DNA from: Heterobilharzia americana | Taxonomy: Eukaryota; Platyhelminthes; Trematoda; Strigeidida; Schistosomatidae | DNA length: 64,000 nt | Direction: 5' to 3' | Assembly: GCA_944470555.2 (NCBI GenBank) | Contig: OX104134.1 | Coordinates: forward strand, 102,666,701 to 102,730,700 | Shown here: piece by piece, positions 25,263 to 37,361 of the stretch | Layout: the number at the start of each line of letters is the position of its first letter | How positions within the stretch are numbered: position 1 is the first letter of the stretch | Position numbers and translations under genes: made by a program | The notes under the pieces: model-generated | Seen by the model: only the letters and a program-made list of their open reading frames with translations | Database searches by the model: none | Told to the model about the DNA's origin: nothing

Positions 25263-25400
25263 GCGACTTTTAAGACCATCCTAGCAACGACTGAAATAGC
25301 CAACTAAGTTTCTTTATTTTGAGTGGAAACAGATTTTCATAAAGTAAATAAGTCTAACTGGTTGTTTCGTTTGTTTTCAAGGTGACATTTAGAGTCACTC
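25263..25400. repeat. Palindromic unit B
   Basis: Left arm cttttaagaccatcctagca followed by actgaaatagccaactaag and tttctttatttt. Right arm in inverted orientation (ctggttgtttcg, aggtgacatttagagtcact). Same family as units A and C to G. Confidence 0.65.
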
Positions 25401-26564
25401 ATAAAATATTGGACCCTGGTAAAAAACAAAATCGTGAAAAGGAATCAGTCATGTGTGCGCATGCCGTCCGATACAGTCACGCAATACGATGAATGATGAG
25501 GTGATGATTTTTTGATATAGTTTGATTAGGCGGGAGGAGAGGGACTGATCACTGAGCCTTTGATTACCAAATACCTGTGATAGGAACGACTCAACGCCGA
25601 TCTTCTCCGTGGACAATTTTGTTACCAAGACCGAAAAATAGTGGGACTACCAGTTAAACCAGAAGGTTGTGTAATCATCTGACTGTGACTATGAGTTCTC
25701 AAAACGTCACCTACAAAATAATGATGTTTTACTGAGTGATATATTTAATTAAATGAAATAAAATCCAAATTGGACACTAACAACGCTTGAATCCTACTAT
25801 TTTATGAATGAAGCAGTGGCACAATATTGGCCAATTTACCAGAAGGGGAATTAGCGTACTTATGAGCAGATAACGCAACTGTTTATACGCCTTTCTTGAT
25901 GATCAATTTCGTTGTAGTATGATTCAACCTAACCTTATATGACAGTTAAAATTAGCGCCACGAGTAAGCGGACATGCCTCATCAGCAGAACCAAAAATGT
26001 CACATGCTGTTAGTTCAAACTGAGTGTATGCCCTTCTGCATGGTCATACCAAATGATTTTTCAAACACCAAATGTTGTAGGTTTTTTCACACTTTAACCA
26101 GTATAAGAAAGATACGACTCTTCAAAAGAATTTCCCATTTATGTATTTATTCTTCCCCAACATTAGAACTCCCAAAACTTTGAGAGTACTTTGGTTTGTT
26201 TTCTACAAAGGAGACGATTTCATCACCAGATACAACTTTAAAGGCAGTAAAATGATAAAAGTGTTCCGCTTCGTTAAGTGTGCACGACCACTAACCTTTC
26301 TATGCAAAGTATTGAGAAAAATGATCGCGTTCCTTAGTTATTTTTTAAGTACGCTAAATTAAGAAAGTGTTAAAGTCACCGACCAGTTATTCAGTTTAAA
26401 AATTGATGATGGTGTTTAATTCCAAGTCTCTATGCCACACTCTTATTCAGAAACATTTCTAACGTAGCGATCAGTTTTGGTCAATGGGAAGATGCTGAGA
26501 TAATTATAAAGGAGTACCTATGCATAAAAGGATTAAGATCTAAGAGAATAAAAAAGAGTATTAA
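25401..26564. other. Non-coding, nothing recognised
   Basis: No supportable gene. Two overlapping open frames near 25974-26362 have no recognisable motif. Confidence 0.4.
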
Positions 26565-26724
26565 TGATGGATCGTGGCTAGCAGTGGAATCCAGGATACG
26601 CATTTCGTCAGCTAGATGTACCTGCTCCCAGTGAGTGATGTTGTTTCCACCGGGATTCGGACCTGGGAGCGATCGCTTCAAACGCCAGAGCGCTCTACAT
26701 CACACCACCGAGCCACGATAGCCA
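26565..26724 (-). mobile_element. Smalpha-like SINE, ribozyme lacks stem II
   Basis: The minus strand reads a tRNA-like head (tggctcggtggtgtgatgta, then ggtccgaatcccgg) followed by catcactcactggg and the ribozyme-tail region ending ctggattccactgctagcc. The tail and head match known Smalpha-type organisation. The ribozyme itself (26581-26621) reads CTGACGAAATGCG: the whole stem II is absent. Confidence 0.85.
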
Positions 26725-27452
26725 CTTCTTGTGCGACGAGTATAGTTTTTTTCGGTCCAATTCGGTCCAAGCAACGACAGTATCATATAAAAACAATTAT
26801 ACTAAAAAAGACTATTGTTGACAGGGTGGTAATCAACTTGCTGATAGTGGAGCATTTTCGTACAAAGAGAAAGGAATTACTCGAAAAACCTACATGTATT
26901 AAGTCTGTGTACAAAGTACTCCGCAAAAGAACCGACATGCCAACAAACAGTTATGAACAAAAACCCATGATATCAATATATTACTAATGAGTCAAACAAG
27001 AAAGAAGAAACAAAAGGAAGATGGACTACATCTACTTATTATTCAACTGTTAACCAGCTAAAACAATGAAGTATACGTTTCATGCCAAACATAGATTAGT
27101 TACCCTTCTTGAAGTTTCACTGAGGATGACGACTGTATTGTGACTTAGAGCTCTACCGCTGATCACTTTAGCTCAGAGTACAATTCCATTTAAGTATTCA
27201 TTATTCAAGCTTCAAATGCTTACAGTTCTTTTGCAAAATAGGTGTTTATCATCTACGAACTACACTAACAAAATATCTCTCAAAGAGACATTTACTTCAT
27301 GAAAAGGTTCCCATTCTCATAAACACATGGTTATTAAGGAGGCTTTGTATATCTGTTCGTATCTTCTACTGTCGACTTAAAAGACGCCTGGTACCCCACT
27401 TCAGAGACTAGCTAACAAAACTCCAGATAATATACAAACATGATCGCACTTA
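26725..27452. other. Non-coding, nothing recognised
   Basis: No gene or classified repeat supported. Confidence 0.45.
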
Positions 27453-27472
27453 AATATATATATATATATATA
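27453..27472. repeat. Short (TA)n microsatellite
   Basis: About 20 bases of TA. Confidence 0.9.
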
Positions 27473-27749
27473 CTCTGATTTTCCTTTTACTGACTAAGCG
27501 TCACTCGATAGCACCATTCTACATAATATATTCCTGGCATATTCAGTTGTCGTAAAAGGGCTACCAATTCAATTTTCTTTTCAGGCTTTTTTCGTCAGTC
27601 ACAATTCTATTGTTAACTTCATGGTTAGACAAAAGTTCACCATCCTCCTTTTGCATCACTTTTTTTGTGTAGACAAACAAGACTATTTGACCTACTTGAT
27701 CTTTGTACCACTTCAAATTTTAGTTGAATGATAAAAATAGTTACAGTCT

Positions 27750-27865
27750 GTACAAAACTTGAATATTTAAATTTACCTGAAAGCTTAATATCCAATTCAC
27801 ACTCTTGAAAACAGTCTTGTAGGCAAGACCAAGTCGTTGAAAAGCAGTACAAAGTATTTGTTTAA
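27750..27865. repeat. Interspersed repeat copy (pair with 39534-39644)
   Basis: Aligns in the same orientation with 39534-39644. Shared blocks include acaaaacttgaatat-like starts, actcttgaaaa, and gtacaaa.tatttgttt at the end, with several small indels between. The copies are old and moderately diverged. No coding content is recognised. Confidence 0.65.
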
Positions 27866-30800
27866 TTTTTCTTGTGTTGATTCACAATATCATAATTACT
27901 CAAGCACAGTGAATCACATCAAATCATTGTCTAGGTTTTTCCAAACAAACCACTTCATCGTTGGTCAGAATTTCTCTACAAACTAGCCAGTTTGAAAGAT
28001 TACTCACCAGAAAATGAGTAGATGGACTTCAGGAAGTATGAACAAACTGCTGTATTTCTGTTTCATATTATTTTCTTACAGTATGAACCATGTTCTTGGA
28101 ACTAATCAATTACGCACAAATAATGGAACACAGTCATTTTGAAACTGTTTTTATAATGTTCATATGACCATATGAGATGGTCATGCTGTGGTAGACTGGT
28201 ACTAATGATGCACGGTGGTAGCTGAAGAGAACTGAAATCCTTGTCGTGGTAGGATTCCAACCAGTCACTTCTGATCAGGTCTTAACTTCTTCTCAATCAC
28301 CAAGGATTTTGCTTTGGTGTCATGTGAATGCTTGGAACGTAAGTGTTCAGTGGTCACCACACTGGCTGCCTATCAAAAACGTCTTATCCTAATCAAATAC
28401 TTAATTATGAGGTCAACATTACGGTACTTAAGCATTTCGCAAATAGTCTAAGAAAATGACAACCACTTTTGATCAAATAATATCTGTCACACCGATTAAT
28501 AATTAGAATATATGTTATTAAAGACAGTTGGTTTTCTAACAATTTGGGATAGTGGTAGTATCATGAATTCAAACTTCACCTTATTACAAATTCAATATTT
28601 GAATATTAAGGTTCCTTATATCAGTTATTTCACCATTTCATTCAATAAGTTCTTTTTTGTTCCATAAAATATACCGAAAGGATTTTCAAAGTTTGTTGTA
28701 AGATGAAAATGTTGTTTGTTAGGCATTATAAAGTTGAGTTATGCTGGCAGGTGTCAAAGGAGTAGTCGGATGCTGTTTATCTAGGTAAAGCCCAATTACC
28801 TAGCTCCACAGCACCAGGCATGATGATTATTGCATGCAAAACTTTACAAAAGTTCAGGTTTGTCTCTTGCAAATGAACCCAATGTTGTAGTAAAATCTAT
28901 TCACGAACTGATCTTATACAACGTTTCCTTAACAGTTCTTCTAATATTTTAGCTACAGACGTTATCTGCTGTTTCACCATTGAACTCTGAAAACTCTAAA
29001 GGAGTTTTTCATCGACACTGGCAGATACCGTATAAATTGTATCCTGACTTCTACTGTTTTGTCATTCAATTTTTATGTATTTGACCTAAGAAATCTCAGT
29101 TACGCTTCGACGATGTCCAGTAAGCAAATTTTTCTGATTCAAGAAGAAAGGGAGAAACTGATCAGTTATATGTTACTTGTTACATATTTCAAATTTCCTG
29201 ACTTCAACTCACATATTTTTTTACCATATTTGCTTATTAATATTAATAATTTTCTAAAGACTTTGTATACAACTTTCGTTGCCACAACAACCCACAAAAA
29301 AGACAACATTAAGCAATATGGTATAGTTTGTTTTCCATTCACTTTAGACATCCGTTATCTTTGCATTTGACTGTAGAGCTTTGAGAATAAAAGTCTCCTT
29401 GAAACTATATTTCTAGAAAAAGGAAATTCAGAACCATTTAAATAACTGTCAGTAAAAGAAATATATAACGGTTTTCACTATTTACGGAAACGCCTAGTTT
29501 CTTATTTCCGCTTAAATTTTCATGTACAATCATCTTATCCTTCTGACTCGTTAAACTCAAAGATTAACCTGAAGTATCCTGTAGACAAATATTTTTTTCA
29601 ATACTGCTGATAATTTTGAATTAAGAAAAACACAGTTTGCAGAATGAAATTGTTCACATCTCATCTCAACGCTTCCCGTTAGCTGTAGTTACCAAAACAT
29701 TTAAATGAGTCGAAAAAAAATTCAAAACTGAGTAAGTTGTTTTTCAAATACCACAGTTAAAAAACAATGCATGAAGCACAGAAAATAAGTGGATCAAAGG
29801 GCTAAAGAAGTCGAAATATTCACAAACTACAATCATAAGTGACGTTATTTTCAAAGTATAAAGCATGGATCACGTAAGCAAACATAACAGTAAGCATGAA
29901 GTTGGATGACTAAATTGAAAATTAGTGGATCGGTAAAAAATAGGATTACGTACCAAAACTATTGAGATACAACCTGGACTAACATGGTATTACGATGCTG
30001 ATCACGCTTTCCGTCTGAAAATAAAGATTAACCTAAAAGTTCTCTACATTCCCTTGATTTGTTGTATTCTTGTAGTTTGTGGATTTGCCTTTCAGTTTAA
30101 AAGTTTAAAACCATATCATTGCCTTACTGTTTCTGATATTTATTGTAACCCTGGGCTGTCTGCCGCTGAAGATAAGCCTTAGAATAAAATGAATACTTGT
30201 TTTTTTCCTTTCATCAAAATTATCTAAAGAACAAAAGGTTCGAAATTTTGATGATGCAAAAAAAGAATAAGATAATTCCGTTTTATACAGCTCCTTTTGC
30301 TAATCACTACTGTCTTTTTCCATGTTTCTGCTGCTTTTATGTTGAAAGCACCAAGAACAATAGTTAGTAAACAAGAAGCTAAAAAAATTTTGTGTAAAAT
30401 ACTAACCATCTGTTGATGTGACGAAAAGAAGTTGCTGCAAGTCTACTAATGCGTCACTGTATTGCAACAAAATTAGTCCTTCTCATTACATGGATTGACT
30501 GGATTCTGTCGGTTGCATTTACTGCATGACTCGAATGGCAAATGTACACTGTACTCAGTGTTCCCAATGCCTAACTTGAAGCCCTACCTGAGATAATTAT
30601 GTTCATCTTGACATTTGTCAGCTTGGTATATCAACAACCTGACGATTTCTCAAAGATTCCATTTTTTTTTCATTCACTATCAAAACTACATATCTCACTA
30701 CTAATCTATCCGAATCACATAGTATAAAGTCTAGATTCAAAACCAGTAATATATAATAAATGAATATCACGAACAATGATCATTCAAAATTCCTGTTAGG

Positions 30801-30999
30801 TAGGACTCTTCAATGCATATGAGTAAACTTTATGAAGCCTAGGAAACAACCTGCAAAGATCGGCAGAGTCTGCTAACCGAATCAGAGTAACCTGAACACT
30901 CCTCTTCATTTTTTATTGTTATAAACCAAGTTCATCTTTGGTCATCTCATATATTACTATATCATTTGAGATGCTCAAATCAAATGAACTAAGTATCCA
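27866..30999. other. Non-coding; possible old SINE near 28.2 kb
   Basis: No gene supported. Near 28200-28340, read on the minus strand, ggttggaatcc and nearby phrases resemble a degraded tRNA-like head with the acatgacacca phrase also seen at 7.75 kb. A 103-codon plus-strand frame (29059-29370) has no recognisable domain. Confidence 0.4.
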
Positions 31000-33900
31000 T
31001 GAAAGGGCTAGCAACCCTACCCCGTGAAACAAATCTAATCACTACAGAAACTTCAAAGCACAAACGATATATAAAAAATAATAAAAAAAATTATTCCTCG
31101 CTGGAATCGGAGAGGCGAAATGACGCCAGTTGGTGAAAGCCTTCAAGAAGCCTATTGGCCGATGTGTCTTCTCTCGATGAAAGCGAAAGTAAACGTGGGG
31201 ACATGGAATGTCCGCACCATGTTTGAAACCAGCAAGGCAGTCCAGATTGCAAAAGAGATGAGGAGGTATCACATTGAAGTGCTTAGAATTTGCGAAAGCA
31301 GATGGAATGGGAGTGGACTCTCCAGACTGTCAACTGGAGAATCAATAATCTACTCCAATATTGTCACTAGACGGTAAACACGAGCACACTGAGTGATGGA
31401 GTGGCTATCATGATGTCCCTTGATCAAGAGCATCGAAGGCTCTCTCTCATGCAGTGGGAACCAATCTCCTCCACAATCAGGATCATGACAGCAAGATTCA
31501 ACTCAAAAGGAAGGAAGGAAGGAAGGAAGGTCACAATCATACAATGCTACCCTATGCACCTACAATTAATGCAGATGAAGAGAAGAAGGAGGAATTCTAC
31601 AGACAACTGCAATCAACACTGGACAAGACCCCATCTCAGTTGGCGATATCAAAATTCTAATGGGTGGGGTGACAGGAATGCCAAACTGGAAGGGGACAAC
31701 ACAGGAAGAGAACTAACCACGGGTCCAGAAGCGCTCGGTGAGGTGATGAACGAGAATGGAGAATCGTTTGCAGGATTCTGTGCATTCAACGATTTGGTGA
31801 TTGGAGTCAGGCAGTGTGTTCAAGCACAAGGATATCCACAAAGCGAGCGACATAGATTTCACCAGACACCACGACACACTACACTAAAAATCAGATCGAC
31901 TTTATCTCAATGTGAAGAAAGTGGAGATGCAGCCTACTTGACACAAGGTCAAGAAGAGGAGCAGATGTAGGATCAGACCAGTCACTATCTAGTCCAAGCA
32001 ACCAAACTTCCAAATCAAGTTAAAAGCCTTCGACGAAGCTGGTGATAGACCACAGTTCAAGTACAACACTCGAAAACTGAAGGATGAAACTACAAAGGAA
32101 ATCTTCACAGCAGCCAGCCATCAAGACAAAATGGGAGATATTGAGGAACATCCCTGAAGAAACCTGTGTAGATGAACACTGGAAGTCTTTGAAAGAGAAG
32201 TGGAGAGAAACCTGCACAGCCGTATTAGGAAGGAAGAAGAAAGAAGATAAGAAATGGATCTTGATGTATACATGGAAGCTGATAGAGAGGAGGATAGTGA
32301 AACAGAAGATAAACCAGTGAAAGGATGCACAACCACAAGAGGAACTGAGTACAGTGTAAGAAACATTACACTGGACAAAGAAGTGAAGAAGAGTGTACGT
32401 AAAGACAAAAGACACTTCTATGACACATTGGTAAGTGAAGCAGGACAGGCTGCAAGTAGGAGAGGCAGAGACCTGACAACATTGTATCAAATAACCAGGT
32501 CACTTGCTGTCTGGGAGGAGATCAACGCAAACGAAACCAATAAAAGATGAGGGAGGAAATTTACTTAACAAAGGAGAGAAACAAAGGAAACGATAGGCAG
32601 ACCACTTCAAGAAGCTCTTGAATCGACCACCACCTGCAATTCGTCCACAAATACCACCTTCAGCCCAGCCACGGAACTACAAGTGAACATAAATCCTCCA
32701 ACAAAATGGAAGTCCTGAACGCCATAAAGCTACTGAAATTCGGGAAAGCAACAGGACCAGATGGAATCCCACCAGAAGCACCGAGAACAGAAGCAGAGAC
32801 AACAGCTGGCATGCTCAAACCACTATTGCAGAAGGTTTGTCGGGAAGGAAGGGAAGGCACCTGTAGATTGATTCGAAGAAGGTTACCTTGTCAAACTCCC
32901 GAAGAAGAGAGACCTCATTGTTTGCAAGAACTGGCGCGGAATCACTCTCCTGTCCACCCAAAGCAAGCAAAATATTAGGCGGCATCATCCTGGAGAGGCT
33001 AAAGGATGCACTGGATTCAAAACTACGACCAGAACAGGCTGGCAGGCTTCAGGAAGTACAAATCATGTGTGGACCGAATTGCAACGATACACTACGCATC
33101 ATCATAGAACAGAGTATAGTATGGCAGTCAACTCTCTATCTCAACTTCATCAACTTTGAAAAGGCCTTTGACAGCGTCGACCGAGAGGTAATTTGGAAAC
33201 TGCTTCAATACTACGGAATACCACAAACATTTATCAGCCTAATTCAACAACTATATGAAGACGCCACATACCAGCCAAGTAATTCATAATGGGCAGCTCA
33301 GTGATGCTTTTGAAGTGAAGATAGGAGTGAAACAAGGTTGCCTACTATCACCCATGATATTCGTGATCATGGTCGACTGGACTCGATCATGCAACAAACA
33401 ATGAGGAGCGAGAAGAGAGGGATATACTGAACCGCGGAAAAGAACCTAGAAGATCTGGATTTCGCCGATGACTTGTGTCTAACGTCACACAAACTTGAAG
33501 ATCTACAGGCGAAAACTAACAAGTTGGCAGAAGAGGCAGGGCAGCGAAGGGAGACGGGACTTCAGGTGAATATAGAGAAGACAGAGGTGATGAAGATACC
33601 GCACCACCAACAACAACAACAAATTCCAGTCACCATCAACGGGAGAAACTTAAAGGAAGTAACCTCCTTCACTTATCTAGGAAGCACTATTTCAACTACA
33701 GGTGGGACAGACGAGGACGTCAAAGTCAGAATCGGAAAAGCAAGACAGGCCTTCATTAGCCTGAAACCAGTGTGGAGATCTTCTGCACTCCACTCAGCAT
33801 GTGGAACAACATTCGGATTTTCAACACCAACGTCAAGTCAGTGCTTCTGTATGGCGCAGAGAATTGGTGCGTCACGAAAGGGATTTCCAATAAACTACAG

Positions 33901-34297
33901 ACATTCATCAACAACTTCTTACGCTGGCTCGCTACTGAAGATCAGATGGCTAGAACAATGAGAATAAGCAACAAGGAGCTCTGGGAACGAACCAACCAAG
34001 AACCCATCGCTCAACAAATATGCAGTGGGAGGAAGTGGAGATGGATTGGGCATACACTGAGAAGGCCGACTGGGGACATCATGCGTCAGGCCAGTTGCTC
34101 GAGTGGAATCCCCATGGGAAGCGACGAGTTGGACTTCCGTGGGTGACATGGGGGAGGTCGTGCGAGGAGGAAATGCGAGCTTCTGGGCTGTCGTGGAACC
34201 AGGTTGAAAAGATCTCAGAGAACAGAGGTCACTGGAGACGTGCTACTGAAGCCCTATGTTCCATTAGGAACCCAAGGGACTAATAATAATAATAAAA
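31000..34297 (+). mobile_element. RTE-type non-LTR retrotransposon, near full length, frameshifted
   Basis: The most complete copy. After a leader shared with the 9.9-12.7 kb copy (gggctagcaaccctaccc), the endonuclease starts near 31183: NVGTWNVRTMFE, then ICESRWNGSGLS (31.29-31.32 kb) with the expected catalytic Glu. The linker includes KLKDETTKEIF and GKATGPDGIPPEAP (32.75 kb). Reverse transcriptase motif A reads NFINFEKAFDSVDRE (33.14-33.19 kb), then KQGCLLSP (33.33-33.35 kb, another frame) and DLDFADDLCLTS (about 33.45-33.49 kb). The C-terminal region (33.77-34.28 kb) includes [16 protein letters not shown] and [13 protein letters not shown]. The element ends in (taa)n at about 34283-34297, as RTE elements often end in short tandem repeats. 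At least five frameshifts or stops mean one active protein cannot be made. Confidence 0.95.
31509..31530. repeat. (GGAA)n run inside the RTE copy
   Basis: Five GGAA units sit where the other RTE copy (about 12120-12130, minus strand) has two, so this is a local repeat expansion after the copies separated. Confidence 0.85.
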
Positions 34298-35100
34298 TTC
34301 ATGTAAGGATAAAACTGTTTACAGTCTGGTATTTACCAAAGAAATACCTAGAAACTCCTGGACTCTACTTGACATAGAAATTTCCGACATTTTCACTAAA
34401 CGAATACCGTGTTTACTATTAAGTCTCAAGATATATCACGCAGCTTTAGGGTCATCACAACTTCTAGACCGACCAGATTGTAGAAACAGTTTTTTGTATG
34501 AGAATAGGCTCATAACAAACCAGCAATCGGCTGCAATAGCTGTAACAAAAATACGAGCGCAAATGACTTGCTCAACTTAACCATCTCTTTCCAATCTAAG
34601 TCTGACACCGTCAGTCGACATAGTTGCTCTCACAACTTATGTCATCCTGATATGTTGAGTACTGCATACATTCAATGTAGCCACCGTATACTTTTAAGTG
34701 TTCAGCATGTAGTGGGATACAAAATAATAATTTCATAGAGAGAAGCCTTCAAATTGATTAAATAACTGTTTCGTTTAAGAACTCTCTCTTACAAATACAA
34801 TTTTCTGCATTATTGAAATGTAAAATTACAGGGCAGTGATTTGTACTAAAGAAAAATCTGAGTTGCGCTAAGATTCGAAGTAGTAGCCCACCTACTGATG
34901 GATAAGATATAACTGTTAAAAAGGCGCTAAATTTCACTTGATGTTTAATAGTCTCTTACGTGAGTACCAGTGGTGGCTGGTTAGCAGTCTACTGACAAAA
35001 AGATCACAGTTAAACAAGTCAATATCCTAAAAAGCAAACGAAAGTGTATGAAATACATTAAACGTCGAAGAAGAAAATTGTTTTATACAAACTGAACCAT

Positions 35101-35101
<1 letters not shown>
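34298..35101. other. Spacer between RTE copy and channel gene
   Basis: AT-rich, no open frame. This lies downstream of the minus-strand channel gene and probably includes part of its 3' untranslated region or flank. I did not find an unambiguous AATAAA signal on the minus strand. Confidence 0.4.

Positions 35102-35102
<1 letters not shown>

Positions 35103-35161
<59 letters not shown>
35103..35161. repeat. (TAA)n microsatellite beside channel stop codon
   Basis: About 20 perfect TAA units. On the minus strand this is (TTA)n, starting about 60 bases after the channel stop codon. It is likely to be transcribed in the 3' untranslated region. Confidence 0.95.
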
Positions 35162-35220
35162 GCAGTAATAATGTAGTACTGAAATAATTGCTATTGATAA
35201 TTCAACAATGTTTTATGCTT

Positions 35221-37361
35221 TCAGATAGATACGCGTCTCTTTGTAGGCATATACTGAAATGTTTCAAATACTAAAGGGTTTACTGATGACTTTAGGTCAT
35301 CTTCAAAATTAATGACATCATTTGTTAGTAATACATCAGTATGAAATTGCCTACTTGTTTGTTTTGTACTTTCGTCAAGTAGACGTTGCTCTTTATCTTC
35401 CTTCTCACAGTTCTTTTTCTCAAACACTTCCCTCTGCTGTTCTTGATGAATTCTAGGAAAACGTTTATAGGATAAGTATAAAACTGGACTCATATTTAAA
35501 GTACTTAACTTAGATTGTGAATTCATTAACTCAGAAGGATTTTGGTGGTTAGGAAGACTATTTACAAACGACTGATCAGGGTTAAATGGATCTGCATAAT
35601 GGTTAAGTGAAGGTGATAACTTGGTTATCGATGATACTGGCGGTGGTTGTGTTGATAATAATGATAAAAGATGCGTTTCTGAAGACTGTCTTGGAATTAG
35701 GTTATGATTGAGGGGTTTTAAACCGTCTGAACTGAAAGATGGATGCATAGGGTCGGAAAAGAATTTTTTCCGCTTACTGTGCTTATTTGGTAAACTGAAA
35801 TGATCGGATGAACTCAATTCATGATTTCTTAGATAATAATCCGACACTGAATTATTTGAACACACAATACACTCTTGATTTAATAAAGAATATAGATGAG
35901 TATGATTTTCTATATCATCATGTAGACAGGTTTTATGTACCGATTGATTATTAACTTCAAATCCGTCTTCACTGTCTTCTTCTTGATTGGTTGCATACCT
36001 TTGAAGAGGAGTATAAAGTTGATTGCCATGTAAAGGTTCACGTGTGCAATTACGGTCAAACGAATATCTGTGCATTGTTAATGGAGACATTTTGGAAGTC
36101 AAAGATGGATGAGCATGAGAAGAATGATCTCTACAGTCCGGATAGATAAAATGATTTTCACAGTATGATTCACTGTTCAAAGAATTCGGGGAATTCGGTA
36201 ACTCATTTGCAGAATTCTCTTCATGCATACTGGTAGGAATTCTTCGTGTTACTTCATCGTAAACTACAAATGGCTGATGGTGAGTCAACCGTTGGTGAGG
36301 ATGTTCAACATAATAACTCAACGGGAACTGCTTGTTGTTATGGTAACAACTGTCGCAAACATCTTTTGATTTGTCATGTCGATTACTACTGATATTGTTA
36401 CATGTCACCGGTGATAATATTAAACTCCCTTCAAGTTTATGGTTAAGATTACTATTATCTGTAGCTGAGGGTGAGGTCAAAACACCAGGTGAGGAAGACT
36501 GTATTTTTTTCAAACAACGTAAACAGAAATTAAATATTTTAGCATTGTCTTGATTCGAGCAGTCATGATACAATTCAACTGCGTTGTTAATAGTGTAATT
36601 CTCTGCTTTTGCTGTTGTTTTGAATGACTCAATCTGCATTGAACCATGTGAATTAGATACTGACATGATTTGGTTATAGTTAACGAGGTTATTCATATTG
36701 TTCTGCCGGTAACTTTGAAGGTTGCAGCTACCATCATTGATTTGTTGTAACTGTTTAAGCATTAGTTGTGTTGTCGGAGGTGATGAATGTTGCTGCCATT
36801 CCATCTGTTTATCAGCACTTATAACATCCCCACGCAAACGTTGTAATTCTTGTGCATGTACAGCTGCCTCTAGTTGGTCACGTTTTTCATCTTCTGTATT
36901 CATGGTTAAAAATCTTAACACTAAGAGGTTCATAACTGAACTGACCACAGTTAAGCCAAATAAGATGAATATCAAACTAAACGCAACGTAGTCCGGACGT
37001 TTAGCCAGTGAGTTATTCCTCTGTAAAGCTACAAAATCGCCGAAACCAATTGTAGTCAGTGTAACAAAACAATAGTAAAACGAATCCAGATAATCCCAGT
37101 CCTCATAACGTGAAAACACGACGGCACCAATAGTGAGTACTGTTGAACCAATTGTGAAACTAACGATCATTAAATGGGTTTGTGATATGACCTTTTTTAT
37201 CTTGCACAGAACATTAAACTTTTGTAAGATATATGTTATAATTGTATTCATACGTTCACCGATACTTTGAAACATGATAAGACATAATGGGATACCCGGC
37301 AGAGCATAACACATACAGAATACTTTACCACCAACCGTTTTCGGTGTACTGTGACCATAGC
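35221..37361 (-). CDS. Two-pore-domain K+ channel, TASK (KCNK3/9) type, last exon
   Basis: Partial gene: the final coding exon of a K2P background potassium channel of the plasma membrane. The exon starts after tttcaacag (acceptor AG at 37363-37362) with GC, completing a Gly codon (phase 1), so the first pore reads G|GYGH. An ATG at 37377 lies in the intron and is not the start. In the 713 residues here: M2 (about 14-35, ending FQSIGERMNT), M3 (about 64-84), second pore with TTIGFGD (103-109) and M4 (about 126-149) followed by VLRFLTMNTEDEKRD, which closely matches TASK-1/TASK-3. The His after GYG, the main external pH sensor in TASK channels, is kept. The remaining roughly 560 residues form a Ser/Asn/His-rich cytoplasmic tail, far longer than in vertebrate TASK channels, with three CxxC pairs (CLRC, CDSC, CIVC) and the terminus RRVSI. 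The exon encoding M1, the extracellular cap and most of P1 is not found in the window. Inference: acid-sensitive leak channel that sets resting potential. Confidence 0.95.

Noticed and set aside
28210..28250. CTGAAGAG followed by ctgaaatcc and gtc in a repeat near 28.2 kb
   Set aside because: No usable stem II and no proper GAAA segment; the order is only loosely hammerhead-like.
32020..32490. 156-codon minus-strand open frame
   Set aside because: Antisense to the RTE element at 31.0-34.3 kb.
36371..36991. Plus-strand open frames within the channel exon
   Set aside because: They are antisense shadows of a well-supported channel reading frame.
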